Assembly: GCA_020853025.1 (NCBI GenBank)
Contig: JADYZP010000058.1
Span: forward strand, 1-64,000
Direction of reading: 5' to 3'
From: Burkholderiales bacterium
GTDB lineage: Bacteria; Pseudomonadota; Gammaproteobacteria; Burkholderiales; Casimicrobiaceae
Length of the DNA stretch: 64,000 nt
Shown in pieces: positions 28,500 to 37,313 of the stretch. Numbering within the stretch: position 1 is the stretch's first letter; each line of letters opens with the position of its first letter. Below the pieces are notes generated by a model that made no database searches, was not told the origin of the DNA, and was given only the letters and a program-made list of their open reading frames with translations. Position numbers and translations under genes: made by a program.

Positions 28500-29265
28500 C
28501 TTCGGCCGACGCCGGCCGCGCATTCAGCCCGGAATCCCAGCCCGGAATCGCGTTACGCACAAATACGAGGTCGAACACCTCGTGCCCCAGCCTGCGGCCG
28601 CGCGCTTCGAACTTGGTTTCCGGGCGCCACGTGGGGCGCGCGGCAAAGCCGTCTGTCGTGTTGGCCAGCAGGGGTTCCGCGGCAAAGGTCGCGAGCATCT
28701 GCTGCGCGTAGTCCTCCCAGTCGGTCGCCGCATGCAGGTAGCCGCCGGCAAGCAGGCGCGTCGCCAGTTGGTGGACGAAGGGCGCCTGCAGCAGGCGGCG
28801 CTTGTGATGTCGTTTCTTCGGCCACGGATCGGGAAAATACACGTGGATACCGGCCAGCGATGCGGTCGGTATTGCGTGAGTGACGACTTCCGTCGCGTCG
28901 TGGTGGATCACGCGCACGTTGGAAAGTGAATGCGCGGCAACGAGCTTCAGCAGCGCTCCGACGCCCGGGGCGTGCACTTCCAGTCCGAGGAAGTCGCGGT
29001 CCGGATGCGCGAGCGCAATCGCAGCAGTTGTCTCGCCCATGCCGAAGCCGATCTCGAGGACGACGCCGCTGCGACGGCCGAACACCTGTACCAGGTCGAG
29101 CGGTGCGCCGGTGTATTCGATACCGTAGCGCGGCAAGAGTTCGATCAGCGCGCGTTCCTGCGCAGGCGACAGGCGCCCCTGCCGCAGCACAAAGCTGCGC
29201 ACCGGACGCGGTGCGGGGTGCTCCGCGCGTTCGACTTCGACAGTCGAATCCGGGTGCGTGATCAC
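28468..29265 (-). CDS. trmB: tRNA (guanine-N7-)-methyltransferase
   Basis: About 265 residues from GTG 29265. TrmB forms m7G46 in tRNA variable loops. Motifs are [13 protein letters not shown] (SAM site), [14 protein letters not shown], and [18 protein letters not shown], the catalytic and tRNA-binding signature. The open frame upstream to 29445 belongs to the neighbouring gene. The start overlaps the stop of the exported protein gene by four bases (GTGA). A basic, arginine-rich C-terminal tail overlaps the 3' end of the glycosyltransferase gene. Confidence 0.95.
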   Translation of the reverse strand: MITHPDSTVEVERAEHPAPRPVRSFVLRQGRLSPAQERALIELLPRYGIEYTGAPLDLVQVFGRRSGVVLEIGFGMGETTAAIALAHPDRDFLGLEVHAPGVGALLKLVAAHSLSNVRVIHHDATEVVTHAIPTASLAGIHVYFPDPWPKKRHHKRRLLQAPFVHQLATRLLAGGYLHAATDWEDYAQQMLATFAAEPLLANTTDGFAARPTWRPETKFEARGRRLGHEVFDLVFVRNAIPGWDSGLNARPASAEVRPRAVRRRA

Positions 29266-29915
29266 TGCCGCTGCCAGTCGGCGGCGGAAAGCTTGCGTTC
29301 GACCGAACGCCGCGCTTCCTCTCCGGGCAGCGTGTAGCTGAGCGTCAGCGTATCGCCGTTCTTCCAGGTCGCCGTGACGTCGGACCACGCGGCCGGAGGC
29401 TTGAACCAGAGCTCGCGGCGCACGCCGTCGCGTGCGATGCGCCACACGCTGAGCTCGTTAGCGCATTGCCTGCTGCAGAAATCGGCCACGACCAGCCTTT
29501 GCCGATCCGGAGCCAGCACCGGCTCCGCCGGCAACGTCGTCAGATTGCCGGTCGCGCGCTGCAGCAGCGCGAAGCTGGTCGCCTCACCCGACGTGACGAG
29601 CAGCACCACGGCGTTGACGGGGCTCCAATAGTCCCAGAGCGCGTAGCCGCGCTCGTTGCCGATCGGGTGGGTGTCGACGAATTCACGCGTGCCGGACGGA
29701 TACAGTGACACCTTCAAGGTGTCGCCGTCGCGGACCGCGAGATTGGGCAGCGACTTCAACTGTTCGGCTTCGATTCGCCGCCCGCAATGCGCGGGGCCCT
29801 CGACGCCTACGCACAGTTCGAGCACACGCTCGGGCGTGGGGGCGGCCGACTGGGCGAGCGTTGCGGCAACGACGAGAAGGGTGCCTGCCACCAGCCGTGG
29901 CAACTGCGATGGCAT
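29262..29915 (-). CDS. Hypothetical exported protein (217 aa)
   Basis: ATG 29915 gives a signal peptide (residues 1 to about 24, ending LAQSA) and a mature part of about 190 residues with four cysteines ([18 protein letters not shown]). The mature domain looks beta-rich, with repeated short hydrophobic strands, such as [18 protein letters not shown] and [17 protein letters not shown]. No family is recognised. It lies 8 bases after thiG and overlaps trmB, so it is probably part of the thiS-thiG-trmB transcript, without an evident role in thiamine or tRNA modification. Confidence 0.75.
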   Translation of the reverse strand: MPSQLPRLVAGTLLVVAATLAQSAAPTPERVLELCVGVEGPAHCGRRIEAEQLKSLPNLAVRDGDTLKVSLYPSGTREFVDTHPIGNERGYALWDYWSPVNAVVLLVTSGEATSFALLQRATGNLTTLPAEPVLAPDRQRLVVADFCSRQCANELSVWRIARDGVRRELWFKPPAAWSDVTATWKNGDTLTLSYTLPGEEARRSVERKLSAADWQRQ

Positions 29916-29923
29916 GCGCGCCC

Positions 29924-30733
29924 TCAGGCGATCAGGCCCGACGTCGGCGAACTCGGGCTCGCCGCGTAGAGCTTGCGCGGCATGCGGCCGGCGAGGAACG
30001 CGTCGCGCCCGGCCTCCACCGCCAGCCTCATCGCACGCGCCATGCGCACCGGATCCTGCGCGAGCGCGATGGCGGTGTTCATCAGCACGCCCGCGCAGCC
30101 CAGCTCCATCGCGATCGCCGCGTCGGATGCGGTACCCACGCCGGCGTCGACGAGCACGGGCACCTTCGCCTGCTCGATGATCAGCTTCAGGTTCCACGGA
30201 TTCAAGATGCCCATGCCCGATCCGATCAGCGAAGCGAGCGGCATGATCGCCACGCAGCCGATCTGCTCGAGCTCACGCGCGATTATCGGGTCGTCCGACG
30301 TGTACACCATCACCTGGAAACCGTCGGCGACCAGGCGCTCGGCCGCCTTCAGCGTTTCGCGGACGTTGGGAAACAGCGTATTCGCGTCGCCCAGGACCTC
30401 GAGCTTGGTCAGCGCATGCCCGTCGAGCAGCTCGCGCGCGAGCGCCAGCGTGCGCACCGCGTCGTCGGCCGTGTAGCAGCCGGCGCTGTTCGGCAGGTAC
30501 GTGTACTGCGTCGGCGGCAGCGCATCGAGCAGCGACGGCGCGTTGGCATCCTGGCCGAGATTGGTACGCCGGATCGCCACCGTCACGATCTGCGCGCCGG
30601 AGGCGTCGACCGCCTCGCGCGTTTGCGCGAAGTCGCGGTACTTGCCGGTGCCGACCAGCAGGCGCGAAGTGTAGGCGTGCCCGGCGATGACCAGCGGATC
30701 GGCGAGCGCGGCGGATTCCAGAGGCGCGTTCAT
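29924..30733 (-). CDS. thiG: Thiazole synthase
   Basis: The 269-residue TIM-barrel enzyme builds the thiazole phosphate of thiamine from 1-deoxy-xylulose 5-phosphate, dehydroglycine and ThiS thiocarboxylate. Motifs: [51 protein letters not shown] and [18 protein letters not shown]; the lysine of KLEVLGD is the Schiff-base residue. It is 36 bases downstream of thiS on the same strand, as expected for partners. Other thi genes are absent from the window. Confidence 0.97.
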   Translation of the reverse strand: MNAPLESAALADPLVIAGHAYTSRLLVGTGKYRDFAQTREAVDASGAQIVTVAIRRTNLGQDANAPSLLDALPPTQYTYLPNSAGCYTADDAVRTLALARELLDGHALTKLEVLGDANTLFPNVRETLKAAERLVADGFQVMVYTSDDPIIARELEQIGCVAIMPLASLIGSGMGILNPWNLKLIIEQAKVPVLVDAGVGTASDAAIAMELGCAGVLMNTAIALAQDPVRMARAMRLAVEAGRDAFLAGRMPRKLYAASPSSPTSGLIA

Positions 30734-30769
30734 CGCGCCATTTTACGCCGGCCTCGCGGCGTTCGTGCG

Positions 30770-30973
30770 TCAGCCGCCGCCGACGGCGGCGACCACCTCC
30801 AGCCGGTCGCCGGCGGCCACCGCGGTGTCGCCGTAGCGGCTCTTCGGGACGATGCTCCCGTTGCGCTCGACCGCGATCCTCTTGCCCTCGAGATCGAGCG
30901 CGCGCACGACGTCGGCGACGGTCGCCGGCGGTGGGTCGATACGGTGTTCTGACCCGTTGACGATCAGTTCCAT
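30770..30973 (-). CDS. thiS: Sulfur carrier protein ThiS
   Basis: This 67-residue ubiquitin-like protein ends in the required Gly-Gly (VVAAVGGG), whose carboxylate is adenylated and thiocarboxylated to donate sulphur to ThiG. The start MELIVNGS and the internal IAVERNGSIVPKS are typical of the family. A TAGAAT box lies just upstream of the ATG but without a clear -35. It directly precedes thiG. Confidence 0.95.
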   Translation of the reverse strand: MELIVNGSEHRIDPPPATVADVVRALDLEGKRIAVERNGSIVPKSRYGDTAVAAGDRLEVVAAVGGG

Positions 30974-30998
30974 TCGGAGATTCTACCCCGCCGCCACG

Positions 30999-31199
30999 CT
31001 ATTGCCGGTAGCGGCGCATCGCCTCGTGCAGGAAGCGCATCTGTGCGTCGAGCCGCTCGCACATTGCGCACAGGCGCAGATGCCATCGCCGCGTCACGCG
31101 CTCTATGGGCGTCAGCGGCTTCTCCTGCATCCGGGACAGGAGGTGCGACACGTCCTTGCAGCAAACGAGATGGCCGAAGAGCTGCTTGACGGGATTCAT
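30999..31199 (-). CDS. zf-HC2-type small protein (anti-sigma-like), no sigma gene nearby
   Basis: A 66-residue protein with a cysteine near residue 13-14 (HLVCCKDVSHLLS), then WHLRLCAMCERLDAQMRFL. The C...HxxxCxxC pattern followed by an amphipathic helix matches zf-HC2 zinc-binding domains, as found at the start of ECF anti-sigma factors. Unlike true anti-sigma factors it has no membrane segment, and no ECF sigma gene is adjacent. Many betaproteobacteria carry such stand-alone small proteins. The start at ATG 31199 has no strong Shine-Dalgarno; ATG 31199 is kept because it includes the first cysteines. Confidence 0.65.
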   Translation of the reverse strand: MNPVKQLFGHLVCCKDVSHLLSRMQEKPLTPIERVTRRWHLRLCAMCERLDAQMRFLHEAMRRYRQ

Positions 31200-31281
31200 G
31201 GCGTCCGGAGCGATTTCACTGGCATCGACAGGCGCGTTAGAGCCGGCTGCGCGCCGCGATCCGCGGGCAAGCCCTTGTGAA

Positions 31282-31358
31282 TGGTGGCGAGCCAGGGACT
31301 CGAACCCCGGACCAAAGGATTATGATTCCTCTGCTCTAACCAGCTGAGCTAGCTCGCC
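31282..31358 (-). tRNA. tRNA-Met (anticodon CAT, elongator type)
   Basis: Reading the minus strand, a 7-bp acceptor stem GGCGAGC/GCTCGCC encloses a D-arm (GCTCAGCTGGTTAGAGC), an anticodon arm with loop ATCATAA (CAT at 31324-31322), a T-arm with GGTTCGAGTCC, an A discriminator and an encoded CCA. The 77-base length and perfect acceptor pairing without a C1-A72 mismatch indicate the elongator methionine tRNA rather than the initiator. An isoleucine tRNA with a lysidine-modified CAT cannot be excluded. Confidence 0.95.
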
Positions 31359-31565
31359 AAAGCTTTTAATTATCCCAAAGTCCTGGCGACGCGTCCATGA
31401 ACAGCCACCGCCAATGCCCTGTGATCGCGGAAGTATCATGATCCCCGCCGGCTGCTCCCTTCTTGCCGGCAAACTCCAGCAGCCCGCTCTCGAGAGCCTC
31501 GTTTCCTCGCCTGCACGAGGCTCCGTGCCAAGCGACACACAGATCAGCCGATTCTATTGTTGTCC

Positions 31566-31594
31566 TGGACATAAAATCCCATTGGCCGTATAAT
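31566..31594 (+). promoter_or_regulatory. Sigma-70-type promoter for the MerR/B12 regulator
   Basis: TGGACA (31566-31571) and a perfect TATAAT (31589-31594) are separated by exactly 17 bases, about 40 bases ahead of the regulator's ATG at 31636. This is the best sigma-70 promoter match in the window. The predicted transcript start is near 31601. Confidence 0.75.
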
Positions 31595-31635
31595 ACCGTA
31601 TTGCCTTCGAGCTCTCGGAAGTTCGTCCACGACAA

Positions 31636-32562
31636 ATGAGAAACGATACACAGGGGCTGCTGCTCAATATCAGCGCCGTCGAGAAAGACACCGGCTTGTC
31701 CAAGGACGTTCTGAGAATGTGGGAGCGTCGCTACGGCTTCCCCAGGCCAGGACGCGACGACAACGGCGAGCGCCAGTATTCGGCCACCGACGTCGGCAAG
31801 CTGCGCGCAATGAAAAGGCTGATGGATGTCGGCCTGCGTCCGGGCAAGATCATCGGGCTCACGCTCACCGAACTCAACGCGATCGCCGACGCGCGCACGC
31901 CGGCACGACCGAGTCCACTGGCGCTGGACATCGAGCACGACGTGCTGGCGATGCTGCGCTCGCACGACCTGCCCGGCCTGCAGCACACGCTTGCGAACCA
32001 GGTCATGCGCCAGGGCCTGCAGCGCTTCGTGCTCGATACCATCACCCCACTCAATCGTGCCGTAGGCGACGCGTGGATGCGCGGCGATCTGCAAGTCTTC
32101 GAGGAGCACCTGTATACAGAGCAGTTGCAGGTGGCGTTGCGCGCTGCGATCAATGCGTCTCCGCGCCAGTCCGGCACGCCGCGCATGCTGCTGACGACCC
32201 TTCCCGCCGAGCTGCATGGACTCGGGCTGCTGATGGTCGAGGCGATGCTGGTGCCCGAAGGCGTCCACTGCATATCGCTCGGACCGCAGACGCCGCTGGA
32301 GGACATCCGGCGTGCCGCCATTGCGCACCAAGTGCACATCGTCGCACTATCGTTCTCGGCCGCGTTTCCGGTGCGCCAGGCGGTCGATGGACTGGCGACA
32401 CTGCGCCGCGAATTGCCGGCACAGATGACGCTGTGGGCGGGCGGGGAGTTGACGCGCCGCGTGCGCAAGACCATGCCCGGCATCATGCTTATTCCGGATC
32501 TGGCCTGGACGGTCAATGCGCTGCACAGCTGGCGCACGCATCACGTGCCGCAACCGGTCTGA
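31636..32562 (+). CDS. MerR-family regulator with cobalamin-binding domain (CarH/LitR-like)
   Basis: The 308-residue protein has an N-terminal MerR winged helix (residues 12-75: SAVEKDTGLSKDVLRMWERR, YGFPRP, RQYSATDVGKL). A helical plus Rossmann B12-binding region follows. It shows the Wx9EH motif of light-sensing cobalamin regulators (Trp147, Glu157, His158). It also shows an ExHxxG segment (ELHGLG) whose His194 matches the lower cobalt ligand of CarH, spaced 36 residues after His158 versus 35 in Thermus CarH. The residue after the Trp is Met148, whereas CarH has the light-state histidine there. It should repress or activate nearby promoters in response to cobalamin and perhaps light. Confidence 0.82.
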   Translation: MRNDTQGLLLNISAVEKDTGLSKDVLRMWERRYGFPRPGRDDNGERQYSATDVGKLRAMKRLMDVGLRPGKIIGLTLTELNAIADARTPARPSPLALDIEHDVLAMLRSHDLPGLQHTLANQVMRQGLQRFVLDTITPLNRAVGDAWMRGDLQVFEEHLYTEQLQVALRAAINASPRQSGTPRMLLTTLPAELHGLGLLMVEAMLVPEGVHCISLGPQTPLEDIRRAAIAHQVHIVALSFSAAFPVRQAVDGLATLRRELPAQMTLWAGGELTRRVRKTMPGIMLIPDLAWTVNALHSWRTHHVPQPV

Positions 32563-32582
32563 CCCCACACGCTGCAACCGCC

Positions 32583-33092
32583 GTGGCCGGCGCGTGCGAA
32601 GGGTTCGAGTGGCCGCGACGCCTCGCTTGGCAGATCGGCATTTACCTCTTGCAGGTACAATCGGCGACCGATATCACGAACACCGAACCGGTGATCAGGA
32701 AGCTCTACGAACTCATTTCGCGCGACGAGGCACGCCACGGCGGCGCCTATCCGCGTTTCATGAAGCGGGTCGTCGAGCGTGGCAGCACCGAGGCCAAGCG
32801 GGCGTTCGCGAAAATCGGCGTGCTGATGGCCAGCACCGCACGCGCAGGCAAGCCGCTGCATCCGACCAACCTGCACGTCAACCGCAGGATGTTTCCGAAC
32901 GATACGGTGCAAAGCCGCGTTCCCGACCCCGCCCGGCTCCAGCACTGGCTCGACGAGCAGATCCGCTTCGACATCGATTGGGAGAAGCGCGTCATCGCGA
33001 TGATCCTCAGGAATCTTTCGCTGCTGTTCGGCGAGACCTTCGATTCGGTTCAGCAGCTCAACCGTTTTCGGAGGTCGCTGGTGCCCGCCTGA
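32583..33092 (+). pseudogene. Acyl-ACP desaturase/ferritin-like remnant, 5' truncated
   Basis: A frame of about 169 codons following the regulator carries LYELISRDEARHGGAY. The DEARH there resembles the second iron-ligand ExxH of the diiron acyl-ACP desaturase family, with a C-terminal half typical in length. The first iron-ligand motif and roughly the first 100-130 residues of the family are missing: the sequence upstream is the regulator's own coding region. There is no good start (GTG 32583 is a placeholder) and no Shine-Dalgarno. It probably is a remnant, or a shortened relative with another role. The family call is tentative. Confidence 0.45.
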
Positions 33093-33104
33093 AGTCGGGT
33101 TTGT

Positions 33105-34073
33105 ATGATGGCGGCCATGTGGACCGCCGTCATCCTCGGTACAGCGGTCGCCGTGCTGCTCGCTGCCTACGGCGCGTGTGCGGCTTTGGCGGTCGCACAC
33201 GGCGCCTCGCCCTGGCCCTTCGTCGTCGGCCTGCCGCTGGCGTACCTCGCATTTCCGCTGCTGTTCACGGCGCTGTGGGTGACGCTTGGATGGTGGCTGC
33301 GTGCACCACCGCCGACTGGCATCACGCTGACCTTGCGCCAGCAAATGCACCTGTTCGTCGGCGAATTCGCGAGTATCGCGTTGTCGGTACCGAAAATGAT
33401 CCTGTATCGAATGCTGATGCGCGATCCGCCGCCGGCACCCGCCGAGCTGCCAGTGCTGCTGCTGCACGGTGTCGGCTGCAACGCCGGCGTCTGGACGGGG
33501 CTGTCCGGCTATCTCGACTCGCGCGGACTGGGTCCCGTCTACGCGCTGTCCTACGGGCCGCCGCTGGCATCAATCGAGCATTTCGCCGATCTGGTTGCGT
33601 CGAAGATCGTGCAGATCCGCACCGCGACCGGCGCGCGGGACGTACTGCTGGTGGCGCACAGCATGGGCGGGCTGGTTGCCCGGGCGTACCTGCGCCGCTA
33701 CGGCGGAAGCCAGGTGCGACGACTGGTCACCATCGGCACGCCGCACCACGGCAGCATGCATGCCTGGCTGATGTTCGGGCAAGCGCTGGCGCAGATGCGT
33801 CCACACAGCGCGTTCCTGGAGCAACTGAATGTGGACAACCAGCGGGCGGCCGGCGTGCCGGTCGTCTCGCTGTGGTCGTGGCACGACTCGATGGTGACCC
33901 CGCAGACCTCGGCCCGGCTCGACTGGGCCGAGAATGTCGTGATCACCGGCGTCGCGCACAACGCGATGCTCAACGACGAGCGTGTCTATGCTCTGGTCGT
34001 GGATGAAATTCGTAAGGCGCGTGCCGAGAACGTCCGACGTGTCGACGCGCCCTGCGCGTCGACGGTCCAGTAG
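33105..34073 (+). CDS. Membrane-anchored alpha/beta hydrolase (lipase-like)
   Basis: The 322-residue protein begins with two hydrophobic helices (residues about 5-30 and 35-65), so it is anchored to the inner membrane. The hydrolase domain follows: the oxyanion segment VLLLHGVGCNAGVW, the nucleophile elbow AHSMGGLVAR with the catalytic serine, TIGTPHHGS, and a late ITGVAHNAML with the catalytic histidine. This is the layout of bacterial triacylglycerol lipases and related esterases. It lies between the cobalamin regulator and the fatty acyl-CoA reductase, matching a lipid role. The ATGs at 33105, 33108 and 33117 are all possible starts. Confidence 0.82.
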   Translation: MMAAMWTAVILGTAVAVLLAAYGACAALAVAHGASPWPFVVGLPLAYLAFPLLFTALWVTLGWWLRAPPPTGITLTLRQQMHLFVGEFASIALSVPKMILYRMLMRDPPPAPAELPVLLLHGVGCNAGVWTGLSGYLDSRGLGPVYALSYGPPLASIEHFADLVASKIVQIRTATGARDVLLVAHSMGGLVARAYLRRYGGSQVRRLVTIGTPHHGSMHAWLMFGQALAQMRPHSAFLEQLNVDNQRAAGVPVVSLWSWHDSMVTPQTSARLDWAENVVITGVAHNAMLNDERVYALVVDEIRKARAENVRRVDAPCASTVQ

Positions 34074-34079
34074 GGGTTC

Positions 34080-36071
34080 TTACCAGTGAATGCCCTGCGT
34101 AAGCTGGGCAAACGCGATCTGCTCGGGGCTGAGTTCCTGCTTGGCCGCAACCTCGCCCTTCTTGCCCTGCGCCGCGGCCGAATCGGGAAACATGTTGAAC
34201 GCGGTATTGAGCATGATCTGAGTCAGCCGCGGCGCCGCCGCATGACTGATCGCGGCGAAAATACCCAGCCGCGTGGCGATGCGCACGGGCTTGTCGACGA
34301 TCGCCTGCACGACCAGGTTCGCGGCCTCCTCCGGTGACAGGGTCGGCACGTTCTCGTACATCTTGGTCGGCGCGATCATCGGCGTGCGCACCAGCGGCAT
34401 GTTGATGGTCGTGAAGTTGATGTTCTTGTCCAGGAACTCGGAGGAGGCGCAGGCGGCGAAGGAGTCGAGTGCCGACTTCGACGCCACGTAGGCCGAGAAG
34501 CGCGGCGCGTTGGACAGCACGCCGATCGACGAAATGTTGATGATGTGGCCGCGCCGCTGCTCGATCATCTTCGGCAGGAAGCCCATGATCAGGCGCAGCG
34601 CGCCGAAATAGTTCAGCTGTATCGTCCGCTCGAAGTCGTGGAAGCGGTCGAAGGAATTGATGACGCCTCGGCGGATCGAGCGGCCGGCATTGTTGACGAG
34701 ATAGTGGCAGGTGCCGTGCTCCTTGAGCACGCGCGCGACCAGCGCGTCGCAGGAGGCGAGGTCGGACACGTCGGCCGTGTACATCCAGCACCGGCCGCCA
34801 GCCGCTTCGATCTCCTTCAGGGTCTCGACCAGCTTTTCCTCGCCGCGTGCGACCAGGATCACGCGGGCACCCGCGGCCGCTAGCGTGATCGCCGTCGCCT
34901 TGCCGATGCCCGACGAGGCGCCGGTGACGACGACCACGCGGTCACGAACCTTGCCGCCCAGGCTGCGATCGATGAAGAGATCGGGGTCGAGGTTGCGCTC
35001 CCAGTAGTCCCACAGCCTGGGCGCGTAGCTTTCGAGTTCGGGCACCGCGATGCCGGAGCCCTTCAGCGCCTTCACCGTCTCGCGATTGTCGTAGCGGGTC
35101 GGCCAGTTGATGAACTGGAACACGTCCTTCGGGATTCCCAGGTCGGTCAGCACCGCGCGGATCATGCGCTTGACCGGAGCGAGCGAGCCCAAGCCGTAGA
35201 GCAGCGGCGCCGGGATGAAACCGAACATCCGCGCATTGAGGCGCATCGTCATCTGCGGTGCGTGGCCGGCCCTGGCGAAAATGTTGAGCACTTCGCCGAT
35301 CCGCTGCGGCGCGGGATCGGTCAGGTGGAAGCACTTGCCGTCAAGGCCCTTCTTGTGCGCCAGGAAATCGAGCGCATCGGCGACGAAGTCGACCGGCACG
35401 ATGTTGATGCGCCCACCCTCGATACCCACCATCGGCATCCACGGCGGCATGAGGTTGCGCAGTCTCTGCAGAACCTTGAAGAAGTAGTAGGGCCCGTCGA
35501 TCTTGTCGATGTAGCCGGTTTTCGAGTCACCGACGACGAAGCCCGGGCGATAGATGCGCAGCGGCCGCTTGCACTCGCGGCGCACGACGGCCTCGGAATC
35601 ATGCTTGGTCTTGAAATACGGATGATCGAGGTCTTCAGCCTCGTCGAACATGTCTTCGCGGAACACCCCGTCGTAGAGGCCGGCCGCCGCGATCGAGCTC
35701 ACGTGGTGGAAGCAGCCGGCGTTAACGGCCTGGGCGAACTGCACGGCGTGGCGCGTACCTTCGACATTGGCGGTCTGCTGCTCTTCGGCGCTGGCCTTGA
35801 GGTCGTAGACCGCCGCGAGGTGAAACAGGTGGTCGACCTTGCCTTTGAGCTTCCTGATGTCGGCATCGGCGACACCGAGGTTCTTGCTGGCCAGGTCGCC
35901 GACGACAGCGATGACCTCCTTTTCGGTTGCACCCCACTCTTCACGCAGCGCGCCGAGCTTCTTGACCGAGCTTTTGCGCACCAGGACGTAGATCGGCCGG
36001 CCTCGTTTGAGCAGCTTGCGGACGAGGAAACGTCCGATGAATCCGGTCGCGCCGGTGACGAAGTAGGCCAT
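34080..36071 (-). CDS. Two-domain fatty acyl-CoA reductase (extended SDR + classical SDR)
   Basis: The 663-residue protein combines two Rossmann domains. Residues 1 to about 365 are an extended SDR/FAR domain: TGATGFIG (6-13) and the YxxxK pair Tyr152/Lys156 in PYFKTKH. Residues about 375-663 are a classical SDR: TGASSGIG (383-390), NNAG, and YVASK with Tyr528/Lys532. A protein of about 660 residues with this arrangement in Marinobacter reduces fatty acyl-CoA to fatty alcohol, and the C-terminal domain resembles Acr1 acyl-CoA reductases. ATG 36071 follows a strong AAGGAGG. Wax ester synthase, acyl-CoA-binding protein and phasins nearby support fatty-alcohol production. Substrate chain length is unknown. 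Confidence 0.8.
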   Translation of the reverse strand: MAYFVTGATGFIGRFLVRKLLKRGRPIYVLVRKSSVKKLGALREEWGATEKEVIAVVGDLASKNLGVADADIRKLKGKVDHLFHLAAVYDLKASAEEQQTANVEGTRHAVQFAQAVNAGCFHHVSSIAAAGLYDGVFREDMFDEAEDLDHPYFKTKHDSEAVVRRECKRPLRIYRPGFVVGDSKTGYIDKIDGPYYFFKVLQRLRNLMPPWMPMVGIEGGRINIVPVDFVADALDFLAHKKGLDGKCFHLTDPAPQRIGEVLNIFARAGHAPQMTMRLNARMFGFIPAPLLYGLGSLAPVKRMIRAVLTDLGIPKDVFQFINWPTRYDNRETVKALKGSGIAVPELESYAPRLWDYWERNLDPDLFIDRSLGGKVRDRVVVVTGASSGIGKATAITLAAAGARVILVARGEEKLVETLKEIEAAGGRCWMYTADVSDLASCDALVARVLKEHGTCHYLVNNAGRSIRRGVINSFDRFHDFERTIQLNYFGALRLIMGFLPKMIEQRRGHIINISSIGVLSNAPRFSAYVASKSALDSFAACASSEFLDKNINFTTINMPLVRTPMIAPTKMYENVPTLSPEEAANLVVQAIVDKPVRIATRLGIFAAISHAAAPRLTQIMLNTAFNMFPDSAAAQGKKGEVAAKQELSPEQIAFAQLTQGIHW

Positions 36072-36333
36072 CGCATCCTCCTTGCATTGTCGACTGGGCG
36101 AAACGGGTCGCACCGCATTTCATGTGCGGAACGTGTCCGCCGTCGTTCTGAATTCTTGCCGCAACGGCGGGCCGCACCGCCGCGAAGCCGATGCGATTGT
36201 ACCCCTGCGTCCCGCGCGTCGACCGCGCGATCCGCGCGCCGTCCCGTTTAGTATGATTCCTCTAGCGCTGCCGTCTAGAATGAACGATGCAGCCGGATGA
36301 CTGCAATGCCGCCACGAATCGAAAGGGGATCCG

Positions 36334-36870
36334 ATGCTCAAGAAAGCGAAAGCCGGAAGGACCGCAAAGGCAGAGACCGGCGGGGCCGGCGATATGTCGC
36401 AGTCGGTGCTCGATTCGTCGCGGCACATCTGGCTCGCGGGATTGGGTGCGTTTTCGCGCGCGCAGGCCGAAGGTACGAAGGTGTTTGAATCGCTGATCAA
36501 GCAGGGCGAGGCCCTGGAGCGCAAAACACGGCAAGTCGCGACAGACACCGCGATCGCGGCGCGCGGTGCCGCCCACGCGAAGGTGAAGGAAGTGAAACAA
36601 GGTGTTGGCGGAACGTGGGACAAGCTGGAGCAGGTCTTCGAGGCGCGCGTCGCGCGCGCATTGTCGAAGCTGGGCGTGCATACGCAAAGCGACGTCGAAA
36701 GGCTCACCGAACGCGTCGACGCGTTGGCCGAGGCGGTGAATCAGCTCATCAAGGCGACCGGGGTCAAGCCGAGGTCTGCGGCGAAGGCGACAACCGCTGC
36801 CGCCAAAGCGGCCAAACCGGCGAAAAAGGTAGCGCGCCGCACGCGTCGCGCAACAGGCAAGGCCGGGTGA
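36334..36870 (+). CDS. Phasin family granule-associated protein
   Basis: A 178-residue protein of the PhaI/PhaF type. Residues about 22-150 form long amphipathic helices (SVLDSSRHIWLAGLGAFSRA and a coiled-coil VERLTERVDALAEAVNQL). The last 30 residues are a lysine/alanine/proline-rich tail (AKPAKKVARRTRRATGK), as in phasins that bind both granules and DNA. It carries an AAGGGG site ahead of ATG 36334. It is divergent from the acyl-CoA reductase and convergent with the acyl-CoA-binding protein, so it may coat wax-ester/TAG as well as PHA granules. Confidence 0.88.
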   Translation: MLKKAKAGRTAKAETGGAGDMSQSVLDSSRHIWLAGLGAFSRAQAEGTKVFESLIKQGEALERKTRQVATDTAIAARGAAHAKVKEVKQGVGGTWDKLEQVFEARVARALSKLGVHTQSDVERLTERVDALAEAVNQLIKATGVKPRSAAKATTAAAKAAKPAKKVARRTRRATGKAG

Positions 36871-36897
36871 ATCCCGGGCTGATGCCTACGCCGGAAG

Positions 36898-36915
36898 GTC
36901 CGCCACCGGGCGGAC
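36898..36915. terminator. Hairpin between convergent phasin and ACBP genes
   Basis: A perfect 7-bp stem GTCCGCC/GGCGGAC with a 4-base loop lies in the 52-base gap between the two convergent genes. No T-run follows on either strand, so termination would be weak or rho-assisted. Confidence 0.35.
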
Positions 36916-36922
36916 ATCATGC

Positions 36923-37201
36923 CTAGTCGCGATTCAGCTTTTCGACCTGCTTGATGTAGTTCGTCATCGCCTCGTTGGAACCCATGCCGCGTAGCTTCGC
37001 CCAGGCGTCGAACTTGGCGCCGCCGACGAAATCGAAGCCGCCGGGCCGGTCTCCGCTTACATCACCGTCAGTGGCCTGCTTGTAGTACGAATACAGTTTA
37101 AGCAGCGTCGCGTTGTCTGGTTTCTTTTTCGTCTTCTTGGCGGCGGCGGCGGCGGCCTTGAACTGGCCCGTGAGGTCGTCTTTTTTCGGTGCAGCGGTCA
37201 T
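36923..37201 (-). CDS. Acyl-CoA-binding protein (ACBP)
   Basis: The 92-residue protein is a full-length ACBP, a four-helix protein that binds long-chain acyl-CoA esters. Key features are LYSYYKQATDGDVSGDRPG and KFDAWAKLRGM, then SNEAMTNYIKQVEKL, closely matching the eukaryotic consensus (the YKQAT and KxDAW motifs contact the acyl-CoA). An N-terminal stretch rich in lysine and alanine precedes it. ATG 37201 follows AAGGAGG. ACBP is uncommon in bacteria. Between a fatty acyl-CoA reductase and a wax ester synthase it probably buffers their shared substrate pool. Confidence 0.93.
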   Translation of the reverse strand: MTAAPKKDDLTGQFKAAAAAAKKTKKKPDNATLLKLYSYYKQATDGDVSGDRPGGFDFVGGAKFDAWAKLRGMGSNEAMTNYIKQVEKLNRD

Positions 37202-37313
37202 GCGATCCTCCTTGAAGGAAATCCGGTTACGCGCGTTTCGTGCTACTTTAGCGCGAACGTAATCCGGCGCGCAACGAAGGCGCGCTCTCGTACCCGCCTC
37301 GTCCCAGTCGATC

